Shown here: positions 27,594-36,740 of the stretch, piece by piece
Layout: each line of letters begins with the position of its first letter
Position numbering within the stretch: the stretch's first letter is position 1
NCBI GenBank assembly: GCA_003162475.1
Contig: PMOI01000023.1
Coordinates: 109,750-173,749 of the forward strand
DNA length: 64,000 bases
Direction: 5' to 3'
DNA from: Acidimicrobiaceae bacterium
Lineage (GTDB): Bacteria > Actinomycetota > Acidimicrobiia > Acidimicrobiales > RAAP-2
The notes under the pieces: generated by a model
What the model was told of the DNA's origin: nothing
Seen by the model: the letters and a program-made list of their open reading frames with translations, nothing else
The model's database searches: none
Program-made: the position numbers and the translations under genes

Positions 27594-28078
27594 GAAAGGG
27601 CCTCCACCGCTCGAAGCGCGCCGTCCACCCCGGGACTGATTCCGATAGGCGAGACGTGACTCCACGCAATGTCGTGCTCGGCGTCCAGAACGAAGAGCGC
27701 ACGTTCGGTGGTGCCGTCTTGATCTCGGTAGACGCCGTAGGACCGCCCGACCTCACCCTTGGGGTGGAAGTCGGCGAGAAGAGGGAAGTTCAGTCGCCTT
27801 TCGGCTTTGAAGGCGACGTGCGACCAGACACTGTCCACGGCGATGCCCACGAGCTGGGCGCCACGGTCGCTGAAGAGACCGTTCGCTGACTCGAACATCG
27901 AGAGTTCGTCACTACAAACGGGACTCCAATCGGCCGGATAGAAGATCAAGACGACAGGTCCCTCCAGTTCCGACAGCGTCACTGGTTGTCCAGGCGCCGC
28001 AAGGAGAGAGAACTCCGGCGCCCGCGTGCCAGGTTGAAGTGCGTTGGAAACTGAGGCGTCTGCAGCATTGGTTGCCAC
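27590..28078 (-). CDS. Peroxiredoxin (AhpC/TSA-family redoxin)
   Basis: A 162-residue peroxiredoxin. The active-site strand FYPADWSPVCSDELSMF holds the peroxidatic Cys in the PxxxxxC context, with GIAVDSVWSHVAF and FPLLADFHPKGEVGRSYGV following. No clear resolving Cys is seen, so a one-Cys mechanism using a partner thiol is likely; the coupled DsbA-like gene is a candidate. GTG at 28078 is chosen because AAGGAG lies six bases before it; the frame is open further upstream. Confidence 0.87.
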   Translation of the reverse strand: MATNAADASVSNALQPGTRAPEFSLLAAPGQPVTLSELEGPVVLIFYPADWSPVCSDELSMFESANGLFSDRGAQLVGIAVDSVWSHVAFKAERRLNFPLLADFHPKGEVGRSYGVYRDQDGTTERALFVLDAEHDIAWSHVSPIGISPGVDGALRAVEALS

Positions 28079-28276
28079 TACGAACTCCTTGCCGTTGAGA
28101 GGTACTACGCACCGCTGAGTTTGACCCGCTCTCTCATTATCGACCCATTTCAACGGGTCCGCAACCGTGATCTCAACGAAGGTCAGGGGAGCTCACCCAG
28201 CGCCGCGGAATCCGTGACATCAGGGCACGATAAGGATCGACCAGACGTCAATGTCCTCGCGACGTCGAGGGAATTT

Positions 28277-28762
28277 TCAGTTCGAAGTGGAGTGGCTCGA
28301 CACGGCGCTCGTGCTCTGTCCGTCGATCGATTTACGAAGCAAATGCGCCAACGTTAAGCGCTCTTCCTCGTTCAGCGCACCAAGCATCTCGTCCTCGAGC
28401 GTCTGTTGAGCGGCTTCCGCCCTCTGCAGTGCTCGGCGACCGTCCTCGGTCATTGACACGAGGTGGCGGCGTCGATCGCTCGGGTCACGGCGACGCTCGA
28501 TGAGATTGTTCGCCTCGAGATCGTTCAACAACAACACGCAGTAGTTGGCGTCAATGCATAACCCGTCCGAGAGCGCCTGCTGGGACGTCTCTGGAAAGTC
28601 ACGCAGGAACGACAACGTGCCCAGTTCCTTCAGGGTCTGTCCGAGGAGTTCGGGGGTGCTTCGTCGGCTCACGAGCCGTGACAGTTGCGTGAGCAACAAG
28701 ATAGGTCCAGTGGACGAATTTTCATCCATCGAACTCAATGGTAGTGACGTATCGATATTCAT
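28277..28762 (-). CDS. MarR-family transcriptional regulator
   Basis: A 161-residue winged-helix regulator. The recognition part is CIDANYCVLLLNDLEANNLI followed by the wing ERRRDPSDRRRHLVSMTEDG, as in MarR. Start ATG at 28762 is chosen because a perfect TATAAT (28772-28777 on minus) places the transcript start only a few bases away, a leaderless arrangement. Frames further upstream would lie before the promoter. Transcribed divergently from an MFS exporter, which it probably represses. Confidence 0.85.
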   Translation of the reverse strand: MNIDTSLPLSSMDENSSTGPILLLTQLSRLVSRRSTPELLGQTLKELGTLSFLRDFPETSQQALSDGLCIDANYCVLLLNDLEANNLIERRRDPSDRRRHLVSMTEDGRRALQRAEAAQQTLEDEMLGALNEEERLTLAHLLRKSIDGQSTSAVSSHSTSN

Positions 28763-28842
28763 GCTATCATGATTATATCGCCACCTAGATGATAAAGAAG
28801 CATTGTTCAGTGGCAACACCCTACCAACGGAGAACTTCGTTA
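28763..28842. promoter_or_regulatory. Divergent MarR/MFS promoter region
   Basis: 80 bp between the two starts. On minus, TATAAT at 28772-28777 is a consensus -10 for the MarR gene, with a poor -35. ATCATGAT (about 28767-28774) is a perfect 8-bp palindrome overlapping it, a candidate MarR half-operator. The plus-strand boxes for the exporter are not clear. Confidence 0.6.
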
Positions 28843-30345
28843 ATGTCATTTTTTCCCACCTCCTCATCAGGAACAATCGATAGAAGGCGCTGGATCGCCC
28901 TCATCGTGGTCTGCCTGGCCATGCTCATGAACGCCCTCGATGGATCCATTGTCAACGTGGCGCTGCCCTCGATTCAACGCGATCTCCACTTCTCCTCGTC
29001 GAACCTGACCTGGGTCGTTGACGCCTACCTCATCGCCTTTGGCAGCTTCCTTTTGCTCGCGGGTCGCCTCGGCGACTTGCTCGGACGAAAGAAGGTCTTT
29101 CTAAGTGGCGTGGCGCTCTTCACGGCCTCGTCACTGGTCTGCGCCGTGGCCCAGAGTCAAGCCATGTTGATCGCCGCTCGATTCGTCCAAGGCATCGGCG
29201 GCGCGGTCTCGACGTCAGTGATCGTCGCGATCATCGTGACGGAGTTCACGGGAGCCGCCGAGCGCGCGAAGGCCATGAGCGCGTACATGTTCGTTGCCGT
29301 CGGCGGCGGATCGATCGGCCTCTTGGTTGGCGGCGTCCTCACTCAGGCCGTCAACTGGCACTGGATCTTTTTGATCAACGTCCCGATCGGCATCCTCACC
29401 TTCTTCTTGGGTACCGCACTCATCAAGGAGAACGCCGGTCTCGGCGTTCGCGAGGGTCTCGACGTGACCGGATCGCTGCTCATGACGTCGTCACTCGTTA
29501 TCGGGATCTACGCGGTCGTGAAGGCTTCAACCTACGGTTGGCTTTCAGGACACACGCTGGGTTTTGGTGCCGTCTCCGTTGTCTTGATGAGCGCGTTCCT
29601 CGTGCTCGAGTCGCGCGTCGCGAAACCCATCATGCCGCTACGGATCTTGAAGCTCCGTAGTTTGACCGCTTCGAGTGTCGTTCGTGGTCTCACGTTTGCC
29701 GCGATGTTCGCGATCTTCTTCTTTGGTGCGCTCTACCTGGAGAAGGTCCTCGGCTACGCGCCGCTGCGCACCGGCATTGCCTTCCTGCCCATGACCCTCG
29801 CGATGGCCGCGATGTCGCTCGGGCTTACGAGTCGTCTCCTCATTCGCTTCGGACCAATGAAGCTCCTCGTCCCGGGTATGACGGCAGTCATCGTTGGGCT
29901 CGTACTCCTATCGCGCGCTCCCGTGCACGCCGACTACTTCGTGTCAATCCTGCCCGCGTTTCTCCTCATCGGTTTGGGAATGAGTGTCTCGGCCGTACCG
30001 CTGCTCACGATCGCGATGGCCGACGTACCCAAGAACGACGCCGGACTCGCCTCGGGCATCGTGAACGTGTCGATGTGGCTGGCCTCGTCGGTCGGTCTCG
30101 CCATCTTTGGCACGCTCGCCGCGAGCAAGACGACGGCACTCGTCGCCCAGGGCCAGAGCCAAGCCTCAGCCTTGACCGCGGGCTACCACGTGACGTTTTT
30201 CATCGGCGCGATTTTGGCGGCGATGGGTCTCATCGTTACCTTGGTCGTGCTGCGTGGACCAGCCAAGGAAGTCGTCGAAGCGCAGTCCGCTCCTTCGCTG
30301 GAGTCGGAACTCGACCAAAGTGAGCTCTTCGCCGCGGGTCACTAG
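28843..30345 (+). CDS. MFS exporter, DHA2 (EmrB/QacA) family
   Basis: A 500-residue membrane protein with about 14 predicted helices. Motif C-like and DHA2 marks include NALDGSIVNVALPSIQRDL in helix 1, WVVDAYLIAFGSFLLLAGRLGDLLGRKK (motif A in the 2-3 loop) and FVQGIGGAVSTSVI. This fits proton-driven multidrug exporters of 14 spans. GGAG lies ten bases before the ATG. Paired with a divergent MarR regulator, the usual setting for an inducible efflux pump. Substrate unknown. Confidence 0.9.
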   Translation: MSFFPTSSSGTIDRRRWIALIVVCLAMLMNALDGSIVNVALPSIQRDLHFSSSNLTWVVDAYLIAFGSFLLLAGRLGDLLGRKKVFLSGVALFTASSLVCAVAQSQAMLIAARFVQGIGGAVSTSVIVAIIVTEFTGAAERAKAMSAYMFVAVGGGSIGLLVGGVLTQAVNWHWIFLINVPIGILTFFLGTALIKENAGLGVREGLDVTGSLLMTSSLVIGIYAVVKASTYGWLSGHTLGFGAVSVVLMSAFLVLESRVAKPIMPLRILKLRSLTASSVVRGLTFAAMFAIFFFGALYLEKVLGYAPLRTGIAFLPMTLAMAAMSLGLTSRLLIRFGPMKLLVPGMTAVIVGLVLLSRAPVHADYFVSILPAFLLIGLGMSVSAVPLLTIAMADVPKNDAGLASGIVNVSMWLASSVGLAIFGTLAASKTTALVAQGQSQASALTAGYHVTFFIGAILAAMGLIVTLVVLRGPAKEVVEAQSAPSLESELDQSELFAAGH

Positions 30346-30433
30346 AGGGCTCGAAGAACGGCTCCGAACACTCGCTCAAAACTCTCTTCGTTGTTGCTCG
30401 GCGCCCGTACCTTCGGAGTTTCGTCAAATTCCT

Positions 30434-30461
30434 TTGAAAACGGGACTTTTGTCCCTAGAGA
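30434..30461 (+). promoter_or_regulatory. Promoter with palindrome in spacer, before radical SAM gene
   Basis: TTGAAA (30434-30439) and TAGAGA (30456-30461) are separated by 16 bp filled by GGGACTTTTGTCCC (30442-30455), a perfect inverted repeat with a TTTT centre. A repressor there would block RNA polymerase. It could also be a stem-loop after the MFS gene, but no T-run follows. Confidence 0.5.
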
Positions 30462-30529
30462 GCACTACTTAGGATGGTCGTGCGGCCGTCGAGATGATCT
30501 CGCGGCCCCCCACATCGAGGTAGTGCGTG

Positions 30530-31669
30530 ATGGATTCCAGCGTCGAAAGATCGACAGAGGGACAGTTCGATCGTCGGCCCCTGCTCGTCTTCTGGGAGAT
30601 GACCAAGGCGTGTCAACTCGCGTGTTTTCACTGTCGAGCGGACGCGCAACTCATAGGTGGTCCCGACGAACTGTCGACACGCGAAGGTGTTGAATTAATC
30701 GACTCTATTGCGGCCCTCGGACGGCCCCGCCCGATACTCATCCTCACCGGTGGCGACTGCTTGATGCGTGAGGACATCGTCGAACTTGCCACCTACGCCC
30801 ATTCGCTCAACGTGCCCGTTGCGATCGCGCCCTCGGTAACGGAGAAATTGACGTCGTCCACGCTTCAGGCGCTTCGACGTGCCGGGGTGAAAAGTGCCTC
30901 ACTGAGCTTGGACGGGGCGAACGCCTCGACGCACGACGCGGTGCGCGGCGTCACTGGGCACTTTGACGCAACGTTGCGCGCGATTGTTGAACTGAAGCGT
31001 CACGGCTTCACTACGCAGATCAACACGACGGTGATGGCGTCGAACGTTCGAGAGCTGGCCGACGTCGCTCAACTTCTCCAACAGCTGAAGGTCAACGTGT
31101 GGGAAGTATTCTTCCTCATCACGACGGGTCGAGGCGCTGAGGTCGAAGCCACTTCAGCAACAGTGAACGAAGAGGTGTGCCACTTCCTCGTCAACGCGTC
31201 ACGCTACGGCTTTACCGTACGAACCGTCGAAGCTCCGTTCTTTCGTCGCGTGGCACTCGAGCGACGTGACCAGAGCCCCGGAGGTGACCCGAGCGGGGTC
31301 GGAGAAACGTACGAGTTCTTGCGTTCGCGCCTTCTTCAGCTGCTGGGTCCTAGCTCCGCGCCCGTACGTGCGCCGAGCGCGGCCACGCGAGACGGCAAGG
31401 GAATCATCTTTGTCGGGGCCAACGGCGATATCTACCCGTCAGGCTTCTTGCCTATCGCTCTTGGCAACGTCCGTAACGACAACCTCATCGACGTCTACCG
31501 GGACCACGATCTCCTGCACTCGATACGCGGCGCGGACTTCGTCGGTCCATGCCAGAGCTGCGAGCAGTCAGATCTGTGCGGTGGTTCTCGTTCGCGCGCG
31601 TACGCCACCTACGAGAATCCTCTGGCGTCCGATCCGGGGTGCGTACTGGTGAGCGGTTCGTCTCACTAG
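30530..31669 (+). CDS. Radical SAM/SPASM protein, TIGR04053-like
   Basis: A 379-residue radical SAM enzyme. The [4Fe-4S] motif CX3CX2C is Cys28, Cys32 and Cys35 (KACQLACFHC), followed by LTGGDCLMREDI and LSLDGANASTHD. The C-terminal region (CQSCEQSDLCGGSRSRAYA...DPGC) resembles a SPASM-type auxiliary-cluster site. The layout fits the TIGR04053 group, related to heme and peptide-modifying enzymes. No precursor peptide gene was seen near it. ATG at 30530, nine bases after GAGG. Convergent with a split-barrel flavoprotein gene. Confidence 0.83.
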   Translation: MDSSVERSTEGQFDRRPLLVFWEMTKACQLACFHCRADAQLIGGPDELSTREGVELIDSIAALGRPRPILILTGGDCLMREDIVELATYAHSLNVPVAIAPSVTEKLTSSTLQALRRAGVKSASLSLDGANASTHDAVRGVTGHFDATLRAIVELKRHGFTTQINTTVMASNVRELADVAQLLQQLKVNVWEVFFLITTGRGAEVEATSATVNEEVCHFLVNASRYGFTVRTVEAPFFRRVALERRDQSPGGDPSGVGETYEFLRSRLLQLLGPSSAPVRAPSAATRDGKGIIFVGANGDIYPSGFLPIALGNVRNDNLIDVYRDHDLLHSIRGADFVGPCQSCEQSDLCGGSRSRAYATYENPLASDPGCVLVSGSSH

Positions 31670-31682
31670 CAAAAGTCTCAGT

Positions 31683-32105
31683 TCAGTCGCGCTCGACCTT
31701 GCGGCCAGTGATGTCCTTCACCCGAATGAGAAATGCCACCGGCACGCGACCGGCGCCTCGATCGTCCTCGCGAGCGCCACTAGAACTCGATTGGAAGCGT
31801 TCGCTGATGATCTCGAGCGCGCGCCCGGCGTCGTCACCGCGTAGCTCCTCGTACGTACCCTGGACAATGACGCTGCGCCATCGCCCACCCACCAAGTACT
31901 CGTCGACTTCGAAGCAGACCTGAGCATTCGCGCGCATCATCTCGACCTTCTTGCCTTCAGTCGTGTACACGTAGATGCAGTCGTCACGCCACGCAAAGAT
32001 AACCGGGACGACGTAGGTCTCGCCCTCGGCGTGACAGCCCACGCGGCCAACTTTTTGCTCGTGTACGAAATCGCTGATCTCGCCCGGAGACATCTCTTCG
32101 ATCAT
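31683..32105 (-). CDS. Pyridoxamine-5'-phosphate-oxidase-like split-barrel flavoprotein
   Basis: A 140-residue split-barrel protein of the PNPOx-like / flavin-nucleotide-binding group. Marks are KVGRVGCHAEGETYVVPVIF, IYVYTTEGKKVEMMRAN, VCFEVDEYLVGGRWRSVIVQGTYEEL. It should bind FMN or a related cofactor; the reaction is unknown. Start at MIEEMSPGEI. A TTG three codons earlier is possible. Ends 13 bp from the radical SAM stop. Confidence 0.83.
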   Translation of the reverse strand: MIEEMSPGEISDFVHEQKVGRVGCHAEGETYVVPVIFAWRDDCIYVYTTEGKKVEMMRANAQVCFEVDEYLVGGRWRSVIVQGTYEELRGDDAGRALEIISERFQSSSSGAREDDRGAGRVPVAFLIRVKDITGRKVERD

Positions 32106-32140
32106 GAGGCGCAACTACTCCCGGTGTCGCGGCACCAACG

Positions 32141-33592
32141 TCAACACGGCGCGATACTCGCCACGTCGAGGTGCGCTATCACGTCACTCGCGCTGTAACT
32201 ATCGCGGCCCTGGAGGAGCTGGCGAACGTCGTCGATACAGTCGCCACTCGTCACGATGGCCGACTCTCGACGACCGTCGGAGCGCACTTGACCGAGGCCA
32301 CAGGTCGCCATCAAGCCGTTACACAGGCACGTAACGTCAACGGTCGCTTCCGGCGAGCCGCCCTTTCTCACGTAGGCGGAGACCGGCTCGGCCGCGCATC
32401 GATACCCCACCGAACCGTCGAGCCTCACGTAGGGCTCGCGCAAGTAACCCAGATCGCACTTGCGAGCTCGGTCGTCGTAGACCTGTGGATCGGAAATGGT
32501 GCCGCTCACGGAGGCGACCTTGAAGGGGTACCCGGTTGACGACGCGCGAAGTGACGTTCGAACATCGACCGTTCCGGTCCTCAGCGTGTCGAGCACCTCT
32601 CGACGAAGCACTGGGTCCATGCCCGACTCGTTGCAGTACGCAAAGAGCGTTCCGACCTGCACACCGCTCGCTCCGAGTGACATCGCGTCTTTCACGTCTT
32701 GGGGTGACGTGACGCCGCCACCGATCCAAAATGGAACCTTGAGATTCACGAGCACCTCAAAGTCAACGACGTCTCGCGGCCCGTATTCGGGATTGCCGTC
32801 GGCGTCGATCCCGAAGTCACCGCGCGGTGGCGCGTTGTGGCCACCCGCTACCGGACGCTCGAGGACAAAACCATCCACAGGCCCGTTGCTCCTCTTGGCG
32901 AGTGCGTTCGCCAGCACGTGCGACGACACGATCCCGAGGAAACGTGGGCGTGAGAGAACTCGTGATCCTAGGTAGCGCGATGGATCGAAGTGCAGTGACG
33001 TGGCGGGATTGTCACTACTCGCGCCAGTCACGCTGAGGGGGAGATCGACGGGCTCGCCGAGGCTGAGCCGCTCGAGCGCGCCGGGAATGTGCGTCGGCAC
33101 TCCGGCGCCCATCACTACGTAGTTCACTCCGGCGAGGATGGCCCCACAGAGCGTGGCGGCTGTCGGGATCTGGACCTTGGTCAAGAGGTTGATGCCCACG
33201 TCGCCGTCGTGACCCATTTTGGCGAGAGCGACTTCGACGAATGACGCCAGCACCACGATGTCGATCGATCGGTCCGTGCTTCGATGCGTCAACATCGGCA
33301 GCGTGCGAAAAGGTTCTGAGGCGCTTCGCTCACGCGAGGCGAAGTCATTAAGAACGTCATCGACGACGCTCTGTAGGGGAAATTGGTCGAGGACGGCTTG
33401 CAGGTCGGCGTCGACGCCGTTCTCCTGAAGCCGACGAACGAACACGTTGTCAATCGCCGTACCCGACACCACGCCGAGTTGGCCGGCGCTCGCGACGGCG
33501 CGGGCAAGTGGCCACCCAGATATCGCGATACCCATGCCACCTTGGATTAGCCACGGGACTCTTGGCTCGGGAACGATGCTGGTCTGAGTCAT
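32141..33592 (-). CDS. Nitronate monooxygenase-family protein
   Basis: A 483-residue FMN TIM-barrel protein of the 2-nitropropane dioxygenase group. The N-terminal IQGGMGIAISGWPLARAVAS and LGVVSGTAID, the central VAGGHNAPPRGDFG and the phosphate loop PFWIGGGVTS...LGASGVQVGTLFA are the family marks. It is longer than usual (about 330-370) because of a C-terminal extension with several cysteines (TCLCNGLMATCGLGQ), possibly a metal or disulphide site. Start ATG at 33592. It ends 35 bp before the start of the split-barrel gene, so the two may be an operon. Confidence 0.85.
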   Translation of the reverse strand: MTQTSIVPEPRVPWLIQGGMGIAISGWPLARAVASAGQLGVVSGTAIDNVFVRRLQENGVDADLQAVLDQFPLQSVVDDVLNDFASRERSASEPFRTLPMLTHRSTDRSIDIVVLASFVEVALAKMGHDGDVGINLLTKVQIPTAATLCGAILAGVNYVVMGAGVPTHIPGALERLSLGEPVDLPLSVTGASSDNPATSLHFDPSRYLGSRVLSRPRFLGIVSSHVLANALAKRSNGPVDGFVLERPVAGGHNAPPRGDFGIDADGNPEYGPRDVVDFEVLVNLKVPFWIGGGVTSPQDVKDAMSLGASGVQVGTLFAYCNESGMDPVLRREVLDTLRTGTVDVRTSLRASSTGYPFKVASVSGTISDPQVYDDRARKCDLGYLREPYVRLDGSVGYRCAAEPVSAYVRKGGSPEATVDVTCLCNGLMATCGLGQVRSDGRRESAIVTSGDCIDDVRQLLQGRDSYSASDVIAHLDVASIAPC

Positions 33593-33992
33593 GTGCCGGA
33601 CCTTAGATATTTCGCCGGATGATTAGCTCAGCGGACGATAGGACCAGGCTAGTGCGGTAATGGAAATACGTTGGTTTCGACAGTGGATTCGCTCGTTGTG
33701 CGCGTTGTCAAGTCGCCCGAAAGCGATCGAACCCTTGGACAGGGCGTGGGTTTGAAAAAAGCGGCGCGACAAGGCACGTGCAGTGACAGAGACCTAATCG
33801 CCACGATGGCCGATTTGAACATTGCGGCGATCGGTTCTGCATTGTCGCGAGTCTGAGCCTGACGGTTCGATCTCACCCATAACCCCGAAACGCACGGTTC
33901 GCTAGGTCGGTAGCATCGAGTCACGGGCATTTGACGCGCGATCGCTCGCGAGAGCGCCGCCGGGGGCCCCTTATTCCAAGGAGGAACAGTAC
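33593..33992. other. Divergent intergenic region, no gene seen
   Basis: 400 bp between the nitronate monooxygenase gene (minus) and the split-barrel gene (plus), so promoters for both should be here. A stretch near 33618 resembles a tRNA D-arm, but no cloverleaf can be drawn. No convincing coding frame. Confidence 0.45.
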
Positions 33993-34394
33993 ATGACCAC
34001 TCAACTCAGTAACAAGGCCCGAGCCCTCGTTCAACGTCCCGTCATCGCCAACGTCGCGACGGTCGACGCCGACGGAGGTCCCCAGGTGACGCCAGTGTGG
34101 ATCGATCTCGAGGGCGATGATCTTGTCTTCAATACCGCCAAGGGTCGAGTGAAGGCTGTGAACCTTACGAAGAACAGTCAGGTCGCGATCTCGATCGTCG
34201 ATCCGGACGATCCCTACAACGTGGTCGTGGTTCGCGGAACGGTGGAGCCCTCCGAAGAGGGCGCCGACGCGCACATCGACACACTGGCGAAGAAGTACCT
34301 CGGTGTCGACAGCTACCCCATGCGCCGCGAAGGCGAAGTGCGTGTCAAGTACCGCGTCCACGCGGACAAGGTCGTCATGCAGTCGAACGACTGA
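33993..34394 (+). CDS. PPOX-class F420-dependent enzyme (FDOR-B-like)
   Basis: A 133-residue split-barrel protein. RPVIANVATVDADGGPQVTPVWID, LVFNTAKGRVKAVNL, NSQVAISIVDPDDPYNVVVVRG and the C-terminal VRVKYRVHADKVV fit the F420-dependent PPOX-class (FDOR-B) proteins common in actinobacteria. It probably reduces an unknown small molecule with F420H2. A strong AAGGAGG is nine bases before the ATG. Confidence 0.88.
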   Translation: MTTQLSNKARALVQRPVIANVATVDADGGPQVTPVWIDLEGDDLVFNTAKGRVKAVNLTKNSQVAISIVDPDDPYNVVVVRGTVEPSEEGADAHIDTLAKKYLGVDSYPMRREGEVRVKYRVHADKVVMQSND

Positions 34395-34555
34395 CGATTC
34401 ACCGTCAGATCGTCTCGCCGCTGGCGATTCGATCTGTTCACGTTTAGCGTTGCCACGGTAGAGCCGTCGGGATCTCTCGCACCGTGAGCGCTCGACACTT
34501 TGTCGACGAAAGTTCCAACGACGGGTTCGTGACCGTGCCGGCATACTCTTGAACC

Positions 34556-35584
34556 ATGAAAGCAATCGCACACTCGCTCACTGGTGATTCCGACGTCTTG
34601 CAGCTCGTCGAGTTCCCCACTCCAGAACCGGGTCCGGACGAGGTCCGGGTGCGCGTGGTGGTCTCCGGCGTGAATCCAACCGACTGGAAGTCGCGACGGG
34701 GATCGGCCCCGGGCCAGGCTTTGGCCTTTCCCGAGGTCGTCCCCAACCAAGACGGCGCGGGCGTCGTCGAAGCCCTCGGCGAGGGCGTTGACTCACTGCG
34801 CGTCGGTCAACGAGTGTGGCTGTGGGAGGCCGCCTGGCAACGCGCCAACGGAACGGCCGAAGAGCAAGTCGTCTTGCCACTGCGCCATGTCGTGGCACTA
34901 CCCGACAACGCGTCTATGGACCTCGGCGCCAGTCTCGGCGTTCCAGCGATCACGGCGCACCGATGTTTGACCGTTGCCGAGAGTTTTCCGGCGAAACTCT
35001 CCCCTGGCGCGTTGGTCGGTCGCACGATCCTCGTGGCTGGGGGAGCCGGAGCGGTGGGTCACGCGGCGATTCAACTCGCGAAGTGGGCCGGCGCCACGGT
35101 GATCGCCACGGTGAGTGGTGCGGCGAAGGGCGACCTCGCGCGATTGGCCGGCGCCGACCACGTCGTCAACTACAAAGAGCAGGACGCGTCGTCGACTATC
35201 CGTTCGTTCGCTCCTCTGGGTGTTGACGTCGTCGTAGAAGTTGCCGTGGGCGTCAATCAAGAACTCGACAAAGAAGTGTGCGCGCCGGGCGCGACCGTAG
35301 CGGTCTACGCCACCAACGGTGGAGACGAGGTGACGCTTAAAGTGCGCGATCACATGACGCGAAACACGAGGTTCCAGTTCGTTCTTCTTTACACCGTTCC
35401 GACCCCGGCCAAGGACGAGGCCATCGCCGCCGTCTCGGCGGCCGTGGCCGACGGCGCGCTCACGGTCGGAGCGGCCACCGGACTGCCCGTGATTCGCTTC
35501 GCGCTCGAACGCACCGCCGACGCTCACGACCGAGTCGAAGGCGGCGCCGTTGGCAAGATTCTCATCGACGTGAGCGCCGAGTAA
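34556..35584 (+). CDS. NADPH:quinone reductase-like zinc-free MDR oxidoreductase
   Basis: A 342-residue medium-chain dehydrogenase/reductase. GVNPTDWKSRRG and VVPNQDGAGVVEALGEGV mark the GroES-like part, and the nucleotide loop is LVAGGAGAVGHAAIQLAKWAGATVIATV. Zinc ligands are absent, as in quinone reductase/zeta-crystallin. Ends GGAVGKILIDV as usual for the group. Likely NADPH-dependent reduction of quinones or enones. Monocistronic by spacing. Confidence 0.9.
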   Translation: MKAIAHSLTGDSDVLQLVEFPTPEPGPDEVRVRVVVSGVNPTDWKSRRGSAPGQALAFPEVVPNQDGAGVVEALGEGVDSLRVGQRVWLWEAAWQRANGTAEEQVVLPLRHVVALPDNASMDLGASLGVPAITAHRCLTVAESFPAKLSPGALVGRTILVAGGAGAVGHAAIQLAKWAGATVIATVSGAAKGDLARLAGADHVVNYKEQDASSTIRSFAPLGVDVVVEVAVGVNQELDKEVCAPGATVAVYATNGGDEVTLKVRDHMTRNTRFQFVLLYTVPTPAKDEAIAAVSAAVADGALTVGAATGLPVIRFALERTADAHDRVEGGAVGKILIDVSAE

Positions 35585-35669
35585 AGAGAACCGCTTCTCG
35601 CGCGCCATTGAGAGGGAATCGCTCGGTCAACGTATTGAAGTTTTCGAGCAAGAAAGGTACCCTCAAAGT

Positions 35670-36701
35670 ATGACGAACTATCTTGCGTCCCCCGGCCGCT
35701 ACAACACCATGACGTACCGACGATGTGGTCGAAGCGGCATACTGCTTCCCGCCATTTCGCTCGGCCTCTGGCACAACTTCGGTGACGACGTGTCGATCGA
35801 CACCCAGCGCGCGACGCTGCGGCGAGCCTTCGATCGAGGGGTTACGCACTTCGATCTCGCGAACAACTACGGGCCGCCCTACGGCAGCGCCGAGACGAAC
35901 TTCGGACGACTACTGCGTGAAGACTTCGGTTCACTGCGCGATGAACTGATCATCTCGTCCAAAGCCGGTTGGGACATGTGGCCCGGCCCCTACGGCGACC
36001 TGGGTTCGCGAAAGTACCTCCTCGCGAGTCTCGATCAGAGTCTCACGCGCATGGGTCTCGACTACGTCGACATCTTCTACCACCACCACTTCGACGCGAC
36101 TACACCGCTCGAAGAGACCATGGGCGCACTCGACCACGCCGTTCGCCAAGGTAAGGCGCTCTACGTGGGCATCTCTTCGTACTCGGACGAACGTACGAAG
36201 GAGGCTGTCTCCATCTTGCGTCGTCTTGGTACGCCACTGCTCATCCACCAGCCCTCGTATTCGATGTTCAATCGATGGATCGAGGAGAGACTGCTCGACG
36301 TCCTCGACGAAGAGGGAGTGGGTTGTATTGCCTTCTCTCCTCTCGCGCAGGGCCTCCTCACTGACCGCTACCTGCAAGGGGTGCCAGAAGGGTCGCGAGC
36401 CTCGAAGGCTGGCACGACGCTCGAAAAGTCAATGTTGAGTGAAGAGAATCTCGGCCACGTACGTGCGTTAAACGCCATCGCCCAAGAACGCGGTCAGAAA
36501 CTCTCCCAACTGGCGCTTGCCTGGGCTCTTCGCGACCCGCGCGTCACGTCCGTGTTGATCGGCGCGAGCAGCGTCGGTCAATTGGACGAGAACCTTGACG
36601 CCCTCAACTCACTGTCCTTCAGCGACGATGAGTTGTCGCGCATTGATGAACACGCCGTCGAAGGCAGTATCGATCTCTGGCGCGACGCCGCTACGCAGTA
36701 A
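35670..36701 (+). CDS. Aldo/keto reductase, YghZ/glyceraldehyde-3-P reductase-like
   Basis: A 343-residue aldo/keto reductase. The N-terminal YRRCGRSGILLPAISLGLWHNFG is typical of the YghZ/Kv-beta-like branch (AKR14). The catalytic tetrad is Asp (FDLANNYGPPYGSAE), Tyr in the same motif, Lys (ISSKAGWDMW) and His (IFYHHHFD). E. coli YghZ reduces L-glyceraldehyde 3-phosphate and methylglyoxal. Start matches the family; GAAAGG lies about 12 bases upstream. Followed after 39 bp by a DinB-like gene. Confidence 0.9.
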   Translation: MTNYLASPGRYNTMTYRRCGRSGILLPAISLGLWHNFGDDVSIDTQRATLRRAFDRGVTHFDLANNYGPPYGSAETNFGRLLREDFGSLRDELIISSKAGWDMWPGPYGDLGSRKYLLASLDQSLTRMGLDYVDIFYHHHFDATTPLEETMGALDHAVRQGKALYVGISSYSDERTKEAVSILRRLGTPLLIHQPSYSMFNRWIEERLLDVLDEEGVGCIAFSPLAQGLLTDRYLQGVPEGSRASKAGTTLEKSMLSEENLGHVRALNAIAQERGQKLSQLALAWALRDPRVTSVLIGASSVGQLDENLDALNSLSFSDDELSRIDEHAVEGSIDLWRDAATQ

Positions 36702-36740
36702 CGAAAACCCGACGCATACAGTTTCGGTAGTGGAGGTCAC

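Noticed and set aside
28142..28159. GACCC/GGGTC hairpin upstream of the peroxiredoxin gene
   Set aside because: Short stem, eight-base loop, no T-run and no second copy; could be chance.
33610..33690. tRNA-like sequence (GATTAGCTCAGCGG)
   Set aside because: Only the D-arm resembles a tRNA; no T-arm, anticodon arm or acceptor stem can be formed at proper distances.
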